A DNA stretch of 64,000 nt from Gerris lacustris (taxonomy: Eukaryota > Arthropoda > Insecta > Hemiptera > Gerridae): the NCBI GenBank assembly GCA_951217055.1, contig OX578282.1, positions 22,193,106 to 22,257,105 on the forward strand, read 5' to 3'. Shown piece by piece: positions 10,941-22,792 of this stretch (position 1 is the stretch's first letter; each line of letters opens with the position of its first letter). The position numbers and the translations under genes are program-made. The notes beneath the pieces are model-generated. The model was given only the letters and a program-made list of their open reading frames with translations. It made no database searches and was not told the origin of the DNA.

Positions 10941-11890
10941 TTATAAGCATATTATTATTATTTCTCTCACGAAAAGTGTCGGCTATGAATGAAGAAGAGA
11001 GAATTATGTATTATTTCCTCCCTAATGAGATCTAATTTGAATAAAATAGCAATAGAATATTACAATGCTCGCCATCCTAACACCCTCTTCTTTGATACAT
11101 AGTGATAAAGCAAGTGCTTTTGCCAAGAGGGTTTTTATTATTTTTGTGAGCGCATAATTTAATTTTTTTACCCTGTTAAATTATATAATATATTTCGTAA
11201 TATATAATTATAATTATATAATATAAATTCGTAATATATTTCCCACATTATTAAACTCATGTTGTTATAATTGAGTATCGTCTTTATTATTTTTTAATCC
11301 TTTAGTTTATTTTATAGTAATAAACAAATACTACTCCTCATAATTATGGTCATACATGTAATATTTTTAAATTTTTATTTTTTTAAATTATAATAACTTC
11401 TCACACAAACTTAGAAAATGTTGTATTTTTTTAATTTAGTAATTTAGTCAAAATGTATGTTATAAATCTTATTTGTGGGTTGAAGTGAATTTTTAGAAAA
11501 ACTTTGGTCAGGGTAGTTAACAGACTTCTTATAAGTTTCTTTTTAAATATATAGTAATTTTGTACGCTTTTTATTTCTTCTATTTATTATTAATATAGTC
11601 AAACCTTGTCAGTAATAATTAGTCTTTTTTCATACTTTCGTTTTTAGGGTTTCGAGGTCATCCTAGAAACCCTTAACCCTTATGCCTTTGGTAGCTCGTC
11701 CGTCCATCCGTCACATCTTGGATCATATTTCCCGACCTATTGTAGCTGGGGATTTAAAATTTGGTGTACAAGTTAAATTTTTTGCCCAAAAACAGGAAAA
11801 CTCTTGCGAACTTGTTCTTCATTGTAAGAACTTGTTCTTCATTCATAGCCGACACTTTTCGTGAGAGAAATAATAATAATATGCTTATAA
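10941..11890. mobile_element. 950-bp element with 56-bp perfect terminal inverted repeats
   Basis: Bases 10941-10996 are the exact reverse complement of 11835-11890 (outer ends TTATAAGCATATTATT, inner ends near GGCTATGAATGAAGAA). Perfect identity over 56 bp suggests recent insertion or ongoing arm conversion. The interior is AT-rich with no transposase; near the right arm GAACTTGTTCTTCATT is duplicated in tandem (11808-11840). The flanks ACAA / CACAAC do not give a clear target duplication, so the superfamily is unassigned. Confidence 0.75.
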
Positions 11891-12964
11891 CACAACTCAA
11901 AATTTCTTCGATCAGCGACCAATTGGGAACTTGTCGCAACTTTTTTTTATTTTTTTTAATTTGTGAGTGGGGTATTTTTTTAATGGTATACAAATATAGA
12001 TCACAAATATATATCGCCGTTTCCAAAATGGCGGCCATTTTACCTCCTAAATAACCAAATGAGTGCATATATTAGATGCTAAAAGATAATTTGCACACCT
12101 TATTCCTCCAAAATGCAACTTGTTATACATATTTTAGTAAAAGAAATAAAAAAATAAAAATAATAATAATGTTAGAAATTTGAATTTTTATGACCGAAGA
12201 AACCCTTTTAGTAGCTTGCTGGCAAGAACTTGACGTGATTTTTTTTTCTTTATTTTTTATGATATCTTTACATTTTCTAATTTCACGTTAGTTTTCTTTC
12301 CCTCTCGGTAAAGTATTATGTTTTTGTAAGACGAATGTGTCATTGTTAACAGAGAACATTTGTGGTGCAACTAAGACTAAAAGACTAGGGAATGAAATGA
12401 CGACTTGCTTAATCTCATTAGAGCTCTCAGTGCCCATGTAAAATATTTGTAGGGCTGCACTGAAGCTGAAAAGAATTCTTATAATGCTCTTATTCAATAA
12501 TGTATTGTTTAGAGCAAACGTGGTCTATTTCACCGACACTTCCTACTGCTTTATAGATTTGTGTTTAAATGTCCCCTTTAGAAAAATAAAACAAAACATA
12601 TATTTCCACTCTTATTCTAGTTAATATTTAGTAAAATGTTTTGTCAGCTTTACTTTGTTAAAAAAAAAAGTTAAAATACATTGTAGGGATACGTTGTTAA
12701 TTATTATTGATCTTTTTTTTCTATTACAAATTAAATTACGAATTATTGATTTATTCTATTCATTTGTTTTATTATTATTACATGTTTGTTTATATTTAAC
12801 TTATCTTAAATCTGTAGTTTTGTTAAATATGTAACTTAATTTGAATCACTAATGTGCCATCCGCCTTATTGCAGGGATGAATGTAATGCCGACAACACTA
12901 TATTGAATTATAACAAACCCTACCCCCAAAAAAACTCTAAAACAAAGTGAAATAAAAAAATCTT
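11891..12964. other. Gap with a YY1/Pho-like palindrome
   Basis: AAAATGGCGGCCATTTT (12025-12041) is a near-palindrome containing a perfect YY1/Pho core (AAAATGGCGGC). Overlapping open frames on both strands (11754-12068 minus, 11761-12054 plus) look like mutual shadows. The rest is AT-rich. Confidence 0.35.
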
Positions 12965-13069
12965 GTAAAACGGTTCGGACTATTTTGATTAAAAAATTCT
13001 TAAATGTAGTCTATTTAAATACGAATGTAAGCCGTTTTCCAGGGAAAAATATAGTTCCTGAGAAAATAG

Positions 13070-13638
13070 TACATTACGCGTCGAGTGCGGAAAGTAGCAT
13101 TTTGCATGCGAGTGTGGAGTTTGCACCCGAGCGATAGCGAGGGTGGTAAAACCACACGAGCAATGCAAAATGCCGTTTTCGCACGAGTTGCGTACCGTAC
13201 TTTATCTACGATTGTTAGATTTAAATAATAAATACAGAAAAAATAAACTTGCTGTATGTAAGTTCGTATCTCTCTCTTGATAAAGATGGCATTCATTCAT
13301 TAGTTGTATTTTTTGCCGAATTAATTATTTCTGGAGGAGTATTATTCTCCACATTTTCGTCAAAGTCACTTGATTCACAAATTGTTTTTCACTAAAAACT
13401 CGATATAAACAGTTACTTTAATAAAAGAACAGCAAATTAGTTTTGTTAAATGTAAACAAACTCTCTAATCGTGCGTAAAGCTGAAGAATTCCTCTTCTTT
13501 ACCGCACTAGTGTGGTAAAGAAGAGGAATTATTCAGAACTATGAGCCGAGCATGCGCAATGAATTCAAGTACGTAAATAATCACTTTCTACGCATCTAAA
13601 CAAAGATATAATGTTTATATTTCGTATCAATCGTAGAT
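13070..13638. mobile_element. Composite foldback insertion AB, copy 1, 7-bp target duplication
   Basis: AAAATAG occurs immediately before (13063-13069) and after (13639-13645), and the uninterrupted family C copy at 60677-61254 gives the empty site. Module A (13070-~13200) is a stem-loop whose arms carry ACGCGTCGAGTGCGGAAA and its diverged complement. Module B starts TATCTACGATTG (13203) and ends CAATCGTAGATA (13639), a 12-bp inverted pair. B contains a 44-bp palindrome. The 93-codon minus frame 13015-13296 crosses the boundary and is not a gene. Confidence 0.8.
13487..13530. repeat. 44-bp near-perfect palindrome inside module B
   Basis: AATTCCTCTTCTTTACCGC and its complement meet at ACTAGT with a single mismatch in 21 pairs. 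The corresponding place in copy 2 (near 15871-15912) is a much weaker hairpin, so the palindrome has decayed there or grown here. Confidence 0.85.
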
Positions 13639-13800
13639 AAAATAGCTTTAAAAGCGGACGGAGAAGGGCTGGGTTCTATTCCCCGTCATTGAGAAGTTAT
13701 ATTTATGATACATTTTGTTATAATATTCACTAATAATTAAATTTACCCACTAAAACTAATAAATGGAAAACACTGGGCTAATTAATTATGATCTAGTGTA

Positions 13801-15450
13801 TTTTTTCGATTTTGTTTTTATTACACTGCATCAATCAAATTATATTTTACACTATTTCTAGGTAAATTGTTTTGTCTTATTATTGCGTGTCTTATTATTA
13901 TTGCAACATATATTTTTGTTATAAATTATGCTATTAATTAGGATACCGTTGCTGACAGATGCAAATTATTATTCCGGTGAATAGGTTATTTAGATTTTGT
14001 CTATATTTCATCCTTCTTCTTCAAATACTCGTAAATATGTAATTATATTTTCTATTATTTGTTTGCACATTAATTTCTAACTTTAATAATTTATAATATA
14101 TTTTTGTGAACTACTTGATTTCATTTTATGTTTTATTTAAGATATTGTTTAAAATAAAATGTAAATAAGTTAGCTTGTAGTAAAAGTTTAGCTTCCTCTG
14201 TATAACTAGAATATTAAATGAAGAAAAATGACTTTTGTTCTTTAATTATTCTTGACAAATGGCTTTGAATAATTGTAGATTGTAGAAACTTTAGAATTGT
14301 AGATTGTATGAAAAGTTTCCTTCTGTAGTAAGAGGAAATTTACTTTTTTAGTTCCTCTAAAATAGAAATAAATTACAACCCAAAATGCGAATAATTATTA
14401 GACTTGTTTCCGCATTAATTATATGAAAATTATGAAGTATTACTTTATAATTTTTAATTAAGTTACTCATCGCATTCTCTGCAATATTCTCTAAAGACGA
14501 GAGGTATTTATTTTTATTTATTTCTCATAAAAAGAGGAAATCATAATGCTTTTAAAATATTTTCAGGCTGAAAATTGTTTTTACTTCTCGTACTTACATT
14601 TCTCAGTTATAATCGGTATTTGAATTCCATACGGTTATCTCGTTAAATTTCTTCTTTTTTTTATTTCATCCTCCTCTTGGTTTATTTTTTCCTCCCCTCT
14701 CTTTTTCTGCTGCCGTTTAAGGATTTCACATCGGAGAAATAGCCTTATTAAAATGGTATTTTTCTGAGTGTTTTAAAGTGTTAGATATTTATTTTTCTGC
14801 AAGAAAAAACTCATGGGTGTAAATGGAATTTTACATGGTATTTTTAACTGTATTTTTGCCTTCGCGCTAAAAGAATATATTTAATATAAATTTATTTTCA
14901 GGATTTTTTTACTTTATTAAATATACTTCTTTATTTAAAAAAAAGGAAATATCTACACACACATTAAATTCATTTATGTTTTTTTTTTTTTTTTTTACTG
15001 AAAAAATGATTAAGCCTCAGCAAATTGCTGATTTGATCAAATATATAATTTGACAATAATATTATAATATAAAATATAATATCTTATACTTTATTCTTTA
15101 AAATTGTCAACGAAGAACGATAAATGGTATTATTACTATTAAAACTGATAAATTATTATAATATATTGAGATTTTAAATGTTTAAAGATAATTAGCATAC
15201 TTTTTTTATGTATGTATTATCATTACTTATTTTGATTATACGATTTAAAAGAAAAATTATTATTTATTTATATTACCTTTTGAGGCTTTATTCTATCTAC
15301 TTTTAATTTTTTTCCCCCTTTTTTTTTCTTTAATGGCCTAAAATTGCTGGTTACTGAGACGCGATGAAAATAAATTAATAAAAAAAAAAGTCTAGAATAT
15401 GTTTAATAATTTCTAATTATTCTATAATTAAATATATTGTATATTAATAG
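13801..15450. other. AT-rich gap between the two AB copies
   Basis: A T run of about 18 bases lies near 14980-14997 and a small direct repeat of AATTGTAGATTGTA near 14270-14308. No exon or element border was recognised. Confidence 0.4.
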
Positions 15451-16013
15451 TACATTACGCGTCTAGTGCGGAAAGTAGCATTTTACATGCGAGTGTGGAG
15501 TTTGCACCCGAGCGACAGCGAGGATAGTAAAACCACACGAGCAAAGCAAAATGCAGTTTTCGCACGAGTTGCTTACCGTACTTATCTACGATTGTTGGAT
15601 TTTAATAATTAATACAGAAAACATATTTTATAAACTTCCTGTATGTAAGTTTGTATTTCTCTTTTGATAAAGATGAAATTAATTCATTAGTTGTATTTTG
15701 TGCCGAATTCATTATTTTGGGAGGCGTATTATTCTCCAAATTTTCGTCTAAATGACATAAACCACTCATTGTTTTTCACTAAGAACTCGATATAAACAGT
15801 TACTTTAATTAAACAAACAGCAAATTAGTTTGGTTAAATGTGAACAAACTTGCTAATCGTGTGTTAAGGTGAAGAATTCTTCTTTTTTTGCACTGGTGCG
15901 GAAAAAAGAGGTATTATGAAACGTGCATGCGCCATGAATACAAGTACGAAAAGAATCACTCTCCTCGCATCTAAACAGAGATACAATGTTTATATTCCGC
16001 ATCAATCGTAGAT
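15451..16013. mobile_element. Composite foldback AB, copy 2
   Basis: Co-linear with 13070-13638 from TACATTACGCGTC to CAATCGTAGAT with many substitutions. It includes both module A arms and the module B 12-bp ends (15593 and 16003-16014). No convincing target duplication is visible, so it is probably an older insertion or its flank has changed. Confidence 0.8.
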
Positions 16014-16199
16014 AACTATATTGCATTCATTATCTCGTTACTAATACAGTCTAGTTTTATTTTTATATTCATTATCAATCTGTTTATGAATAAATAATTT
16101 TATCTTTTTTCTCTTATTTTAAAGCAATTTTAATCTTTTTTTTCGATATCGAAGTTAATGTCCATTTTCTGTTAAGGATTTTTTTTCTTTTCACTTGCA

Positions 16200-16560
16200 T
16201 GAAAATAATTCTTCATTTGGCCTTAAGGTTTTAACCTGGAGGGATTCCAGGCATGTTATGCTAGAATTACCGGGGGTACTACATACAAGGCCCTAAGACA
16301 TATGTCCGGGCGAGGTCTCGGGATATCTATTATAGATGGTGGTACTGCCGCCACTATCAGGGTGTGAATAAATTCTATTGAAGTCGGTCGAAAAGAGCCC
16401 TCCCTCAGGGTCCCTAAGAACCATGGGAGATGCAGTACCGAGATTTATTATCGAAGTTCTACCGGGTAATGAGGTCTCTTGTCTTTACGGTAGCCGCCCC
16501 TAAAGCTATATCTAGAGATTCCTTATAGCCGCCTTTTATAAGAACCTTTTTAGAGTTTGT
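16200..16560. other. GC-richer island
   Basis: About 360 bp with GGGCGAGGTCTCGGGATATC, TGGTACTGCCGCCACTATC and TCTACCGGGTAATGAGG. It matches no other repeat here and has stops in all frames. It could be a conserved regulatory element or a single-copy remnant of an older transposon. Confidence 0.25.
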
Positions 16561-17138
16561 TTCTTCTTTTTTTTTTTAATGCGCCTTTGAACTCTCAAGT
16601 TAAAATTACTTGATCCTTTGACCTGAACCCTCTAGGCTTAAGAAGTACAAAACATTGACAGAAATGAGTTAAGCTCGTGCAATTTTCCTTACCTATATGA
16701 AAAATATCTTTAGAATCGTACATAAAGTTGATTCCCTTTTACGAAGACAGCATTTTACCTTATACAACTTTTATTTAAAGTAAATACCCTCGCTTAGCTA
16801 TCACATAATAAAACCTGTGATTTACTGTGTTCACCACTTCAACGTGATAAACTATTTTTAGTTTTTTTTTTTTTAATGTTAATGCTATTTTATAAAAATA
16901 ACAAAACTGGTTATCCTAATAAGGCTTAACTATTCTTTCCATTTTATCGTGACCACTAGAAAAAAAGGCATAGAGGAAATACTAGGAACATTTTAAATAG
17001 ATATATTTCACAGGATTGAACAATTAATTTTATTCTTTATGAGCTTTTCGCCGTTTCTTTCAAAGATAAATAAAAACAAAACCTGAAAAGAGTTAATACA
17101 TGTACAACTTATTTACTTTTTTATTTTTATTTATTTTA
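16561..17138. other. AT-rich gap
   Basis: Nothing recognised apart from a short T run near 16862-16874. Confidence 0.4.
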
Positions 17139-17512
17139 GAGTTTCTTATTATATCTTTTGGAAACAATGCTAAATCATTTGACAAAGAGTCATCCACATG
17201 CGATCAAATAATATAAAATTACAAATGCTACTACTTCAATATTGGCTTTGAAGATACAATCATTTATACTCTTGACCTGAAAAAAAGGGTTGCCATTCTT
17301 TTGGCATTTCCTTATTATAATTTTTTGAGTTTCTTATTATATCTTTTGGAAACAATGCTAAATCATTTGACAAAGAGTCATCCACATGCGATCAATCAAT
17401 AATTTTAACTTACAAATGCTACTACTTCAATATTGGCTTTGAAGATACAATCATTTATACTGTTCGCCTGAAAAAAAGGGTTGACATTCTTTTGGCATTT
17501 CCTAAATATAAT
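17139..17512 (+). repeat. Two-copy 188-bp tandem duplication
   Basis: Unit 1 (17139-17326) and unit 2 (17327-~17512) both start GAGTTTCTTATTATATC and share GAGTCATCCACATGCGATCA and TGAAGATACAATCATTTATA. Only a handful of differences separate them, so the duplication is fairly recent. It is non-coding. Confidence 0.92.
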
Positions 17513-18446
17513 GTATTAATTTTAGCTTGTCCTAAACATGACTTAATAATTGTGTCCTTTCACAATTTTCACGAATTTAGTAATATTAATTTACTTCGAT
17601 TATTGTATACGTTATCCTCTAAATTTTACATTTGTGGCCCAATCTAAGCCAATAATGACCAATGGAAAACTCAACTTATTTTATAAATACATATTGTGGT
17701 TCGTTGAAAAGGGACAAATTTTACAGTATCGAATAACAATGACAAATGTCATTAATCATTTTTATATATTATCTGAGACAATTATGTATGTAACTTCAAA
17801 CTATATAATTTTGTCACTGTTATCTAAATTTGTAATATTAAATAGTCTGATAATATTATTTAAATTTAATTATTTGATTCTAAAACTTCCTCTTATTGAT
17901 TTTTTTTATTCCAACTATTATGAATTTTTGTTATTTTTATTTTCTTCCTTCTTGTTTTCCATTGTATATTTTTATTAATAAATTAAACTTTGACTAATAA
18001 TGATTTATTTTTCTTTTGTTTTAGGTAAACTTTGATTCAATTTTATAAATAGTTATAATTTATAAAAGTAAATCAACTCAACTTTTCCTGCTAGCCAAGG
18101 TATTAAATTAATTAATTACTAAACACAAGACAGGTAACTCTGCCTATCTCTCAAAGATTTCTATTCTCTGGAACAAATTATATTGTGGAATTTTATTACC
18201 AAAGACAAAGTTTATAATTACTCGTTACACAATTTCAGTCGACGCTGGGTTGAGAGATATTCAAAGTAAGTTTTCAAGAGTGATAACTTGAAGGAGGTGC
18301 TAATTAAATTTGATATTCAATCGACATAAGGTCTTAATATGGGTTAAAGCAAATTTAAATAAAATCAATTATTGATTTATTTAATTACTCACCTTTATAT
18401 GTATTTATATATATGTGTTCGATAATTGTAGACTCGCTCACTTTTT
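17513..18446. other. AT-rich gap with a ratchet-like splice motif
   Basis: The 142-codon plus frame at 17550-17978 is hydrophobic and T-driven, without a recognised domain. At 18005-18030 a pyrimidine run is followed by TTTTAG|GTAAAC, juxtaposing acceptor- and donor-like signals. Confidence 0.35.
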
Positions 18447-18860
18447 ACTTTCCCATATAAAAAGAAAGTATTGTGTGACGCGAAAATTCTATTTTGTTGG
18501 TTTTACACGTTTTGAGGTTCCCTGAGTCCAAAAACGTGTCTGTCTGTCGTTTTAAAAAATGTCTGTCTGTCGTCTTTGCAGACGCGTGGAGCCTAAACCA
18601 CTGGGCCGATTTTGACGAAATTCGGCCAATATATTCAGAAAAATCATACCCCAAGAGGAATTTCGAGAAATTTATTTTAGCTCTAAATTTGTGGTGTTGC
18701 CCCCCAAAACTCTGAAAAATCTTAATTATTTCTGGAAAACGGTTCCGTCGATATTGATTAAAAAATTCATTTAAATACGAATATAACGATATAAACTGTT
18801 TTCCCGAGAAAAATACAGTTCCCTAGATATTGATGAAAATAAATGTGATTTTGTCTATTT
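18447..18860 (+). repeat. Family C copy, 3' truncated
   Basis: Starts TTACTTTCCCATATAAAAAG, followed by AGAAAGTATTGTG, TACACGTTTTGAGGT, ATGTCTGTCTGTCGTC and CTGGGCCGATTTTGACGAAA, in the same order as 60677-61254. Similarity fades after TACAGTTCCCTAGA near 18835. Overlapping short frames on both strands are artefacts of the repeat. Confidence 0.85.
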
Positions 18861-19495
18861 TCGACCGATTTTTGTGTTACCGTCTCCTTTGTGGATCTGT
18901 TGGTTTTTTTTTAAGTGTTTCTTTTTGAATTTATAAAAGCTTTGTGTCTATGTAAGGAGTTTACTGTTTCTCTCCTTTGTGGTTCTAATTTACTTTTTTA
19001 GTTATTACCTTTTGTATTTGTGGAATCGGTTATTATTTTAACTGTCTCTTTGCAGATCGGGTGATTTGTTTGATATATATGTCTATGAATTTTAGGTACT
19101 CATTTTTATTTAACCGTGGCTCTTTGAGGCACGCTTATAGGGAAGTTCAACCTACAATATATTAAAAAATACGCGGTCTTCAAAATTTAGTATTATATAA
19201 AAATTGTTGGTTGAATTTATATAAAAGACATGCTTTTATATGATCCAGTTAATAATGTTTCTTTTAAATTTAGTTCAAAAGATATTCTAAAAAATCCTAT
19301 GTTTATCTTTTTTACTGTGATACTTTTACCTATCTCATTCTTTCTCTTAAGATCTCGAAAAAGGCGCTATCCTCACATGTTTTTCTTTAAAAAAAAAGCG
19401 ACATATCTTCACGAAAAGATTGTCGGATGTTTTTTGTCAGCATTCATTATGTGTCGCCAAGCCTTGTGTTCGTTATTGCGTGGGCATTCTTAACA
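18861..19495. other. Gap, no gene recognised
   Basis: The 87-codon plus frame at 19230-19493 (hydrophobic, then basic) ends at a C run and shows no conserved motif. Confidence 0.35.
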
Positions 19496-19512
19496 CCCCC
19501 CCCCCCCCCCCC
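19496..19512 (+). repeat. C17 homopolymer
   Basis: 17 consecutive C residues, very unusual against the AT-rich background. Other C or G runs occur at 354-373, 45861-45876, 52309-52319 and 54765-54777. Confidence 0.9.
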
Positions 19513-19881
19513 TTTAAAAAAAAGAAAAGAACTTGACGCCGTCCAAATACCTGTTTGTGTTGACTCCATATAGTAAATCGTTATAATACATTAGATCGTA
19601 TGTTCTGTATAGTACAGTTCAAAAAAGAAATACAATTTGAAATTTGAATATAAAAAGAGTACAGTATGATCAATATTTCTACAAGTCTTATATTCTTTGA
19701 ATACGTTAACAAGCAAGTCTTGTTTAAAATGTTTTATAACTTTCTATTTATGTGTTCTCTAAAGGAACTTTATTTTTTTTTTTCTAATGTTAAAAGGTAA
19801 AAAATAAGTAGAACATTTATTTTGGTTGTACCTTTTGTTGAAAGATAATGTATATTATTCCATTCCTTATTATTTGATGGT

Positions 19882-19900
19882 ACACACACACACACACACA

Positions 19901-19938
<38 letters not shown>
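19882..19938 (+). repeat. (CA)n microsatellite
   Basis: About 28 CA units with one G interruption near 19901. Confidence 0.95.
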
Positions 19939-19944
<6 letters not shown>

Positions 19945-21468
19945 TATTTATTTATTTATTTAATGAAATAATAATATATATGGATAAAATAATTAACTAA
20001 AAATATACAATAAAATTATCCGTTTAGTGGAACTCCAACAATATCTAACTCTTTATCTTCAATCAATTGAGATTTTGTGAATCTTTGAAATTCCATTCAC
20101 ACTTAATTTTTGTGAACCAATATTTCTCAAAAACTAGTCGTCCGATTTTAATGAAATTTAGATGGTACGTCATAAGTAGCCCATTAGTTGGTTTCATATA
20201 AGTTTCAATCTTCTGCGCCTATTTGATTCTCTTCCACATCCTCACAAACATACTACTATTTACACCTTTACACCTATACCATCAAAAGTACTCATCTGGT
20301 TTTTATGGAATATGAGTGGTTTGAGAAAGTAGAGATTAATTACAACGGTCTGTGCTCTCCAAAATTTGCTAAATTGATACTTCAGTAAAAAATCAAAGCA
20401 ATTTTGACAGGCTTTAAAAAACGGGAGGACAATTAAATAAATTTGCCAATAATAGGTTGTAAAAGCTTAAAATCATCAAAGTCTACGAAGTAGGACACGA
20501 GGAATTTATGTTCCTCACTAACTGGCAGACTATTTTTAATACATATATACAATAGCATGTTTTGCTGAAGACCTACTTTGGCAAAAATTAATTTAGTTGT
20601 GTTGCCCTCTTATTCTTATCACTTACAATGATGATTATTCGATGTGATGTATATGATCACTCACTCAGTTTTATTAAGTAGAGAACGTCTCATTATAATA
20701 TTATAAACATAACAGTTTAAGAGTAAGAACATTCGCACTGCAAAGGAAGGGTTTTATCTGCTATTATCTTTTCTTAGAATATTACCTTCTCGTTTATTTT
20801 GATGATTCTTTTCCTTCATATACTTTTTTTAATGGAATCAACCTGAATATTAAAAAGATCATATCAGAAACATTCTTTTGTACTTGCTGACATCGTCGGG
20901 TATTAAATGACTTAACAAATTTAATTCTTTATCCTTTTTCTTATTATTGTTATCATTCCTTTCAGATTGCTGATTAAGTTTTTTTCTAAAGAGCTATTTG
21001 CATTTGTTTCTATTTTTTTTTTCTACGATTATTCCTTATGCTGATCTACATAATTTCTTATCAATACTAGTTTTATCTGTTTTGTTCTGTTTACAAGATG
21101 CTTCGTACGTTCTACCTGTTTGTTTTTTTATCAAATTCGAAAAGATATTTTTTAAAAACATTATTATTTTTGCAATAGTACACATAATATTTTATTTTTT
21201 TCCATTTCTGCTTATGAGGTTAAACAAGTAAAATATATTATTTTCTTCCTAATAACTAAACTAGTTATGTGTGCTGTTTTATACAAGTATTTATTTTGTT
21301 TTATGTTGATTCGACATCCTTGGACTTGATTTAATGTAGCCTGATTAAGTTTTTCTATTTTAATTTTTTTTTTTCACAATCATCATTTTCTTTTAGTATA
21401 AGAATCTTCATAATTATTATTTGTTAATCAAAGTTCGTAGACTTCCGTAGTTGAAATAATGACGTTTT
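19939..21468. other. AT-rich gap with a faint dispersed-repeat phrase
   Basis: ACTAGTCGTCCGATTTTAAT near 20133-20152 resembles the 'CCGATTTTGACGAAAT' phrase of family C and similar phrases common in invertebrate repeats, so a decayed repeat may lie at about 20100-20300. The 77-codon frame at 20998-21231 is hydrophobic chance sequence. Confidence 0.35.
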
Positions 21469-21666
21469 AGGCCTCAGTGGCGACCGAGTTTGGGGTGGGC
21501 GTCCTCTACGTTTGCGCAAACATTTTGACCGTCACAAAATTTTGGCGCAAACATTTTGTCTTGGGGCTGTTTGACGTTTGACGTGTATAGCCTACATTTT
21601 ACCGACATCAAGTTTGCGCAAACATGATGTTTGCGCAAAATGTTTGATCGTGTATGATGGGGGCCT
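21469..21666. mobile_element. Probable PIF/Harbinger-type MITE with repeated GTTTGCGCAAAC palindromes
   Basis: The ends AGGCCTCAGTGG and ATGGGGGCCT are weakly inverted, with TTT on the left and TTA on the right as a possible altered 3-bp duplication. Inside, GTTTGCGCAAAC occurs at 21510 and 21612, with one-base variants near 21544 and 21629. Such 'GGCCCCCAT...ATCAAACATTTTG' ends are common in invertebrate MITEs. The weak ends leave the class uncertain. Confidence 0.5.
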
Positions 21667-21729
21667 TTAGGACGATGTCGCTTTTAGTATATTATGTACT
21701 TGTTTTATTCTATCCTAATAATCGACTCT

Positions 21730-21967
21730 TAAGGCCCCTCCACACTCTCGCGGAGTAGTCTCATCCACACTCTCGCCCTTAGTGGCGAGCACCTTATTGC
21801 CATGACTCAATGTTCCTCGCGTCCTCTTTGACTCGGGCCAAAAAACCGACTCTGAAGCGAAGTCGGGCGAAGCGAGGAAAGGACCCCCCGAGGAACCACG
21901 AGCAACCTCTCCACATTCTCGTTCCTCGCCTGACTTCGGGCAACTTCGTGAGAGTCTGGAGGGGCCT
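21730..21967. mobile_element. PIF/Harbinger-type MITE, TTA target duplication
   Basis: The left end AGGCCCCTCCACACTCTCGC and the right end GAGAGTCTGGAGGGGCCT are inverted with one mismatch over the outer 18 bp. TTA flanks both sides (21727-21729 and 21968-21970), the usual PIF/Harbinger duplication. It is 238 bp, GC-rich and non-coding, with several CTCGC/GCGAG words inside. Confidence 0.82.
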
Positions 21968-22379
21968 TTACTAATGAAGTATTACATTATCTAAATCACC
22001 TATTTAAAACTATAACATAAAATATCCCCTTTCATATACACGTATCTTTTAACTGCTTCAACTACAAAATAATAACTTTTAAAAAATTGACTTATCTTTT
22101 CATTGTATCTTTAAAAGGCTAAAACTTAAAAAAATAAACAAAACATTCTTCTCATGTTATTAATAATAAAGTCGAAATGAAAATTCAACATCGTAAACAA
22201 TCAAGAAAATTTGTTACCTTTAAAAAAAAACTTGAAAATTAATTCATTATCCTTATTTTGCACGCTTGTTCTTTTTTTTAAACAAACTTTTTTTTTTTTA
22301 TCTTTCATCGCATTTTAATTCTGGTTTTACACGTAACATAAAATTAAAAAAAGGAAATATATATATATTCCTGTATAAA
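21968..22379. other. AT-rich gap
   Basis: No frame, element border or RNA-like fold recognised. Confidence 0.4.
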
Positions 22380-22560
22380 AGAGACCGGATCATAAAGCGC
22401 AGTGGAATGCAGATGCAAGGGTCCTAAGACTCCGGTGGTTTTCAATGTTTATTTGACACCTTTTATCTCCCAGAACTAAAGCAAGACATCCAAATCACGT
22501 ACCCCGCGTTAACAAACTATGTGCTCGGAATTATAGCTTAAGTGCTTTTCGAGTTCTCTC
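22380..22560. other. Small GC-richer island
   Basis: Contains GGATCATAAAGCGCAGTGG, CTAAGACTCCGGTGG and CACGTACCCCGCGTTAAC. It is single copy in the window, with stops in all frames. Candidate conserved non-coding element. Confidence 0.2.
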
Positions 22561-22712
22561 TTTCTTTCTCCCGACTTTACACTCCTTTCTTCTTGGCTTC
22601 TTTTAATGTATACATGTTTTAAAAAGAATTAAAAATTCATGTGTCGTACACTTCTTTTACGTTGTAAAAACCCTCATGTGTCACATGTTCATTGTTCCAC
22701 AAGGCACATTAC

Positions 22713-22718
<6 letters not shown>

Positions 22719-22790
<72 letters not shown>
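22719..22790. repeat. (AT)n microsatellite
   Basis: 36 AT units. A 68-codon frame reading YIYIYI through it is an artefact. Confidence 0.96.

Positions 22791-22792
<2 letters not shown>

Larger units (their letters stand above)
12965..13800 (+). repeat. Family C copy interrupted by a composite foldback
   Basis: Segments 12965-13069 and 13639-13800 align consecutively with the full-length family C copy at about 60970-61230: GTTCCTGAGAAAATAG on the left, and AAAATAGCTTTAAA, GAGAAGTTAT and GGAAAACACTGGGCTAA on the right. The interruption is the element at 13070-13638. The beginning of family C is absent here. Confidence 0.85.

Noticed and set aside
17550..17978. 142-codon hydrophobic membrane protein
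   Set aside because: Composition (I, L, F, Y, N) is what random AT-rich DNA encodes. No signal or family motif was recognised.
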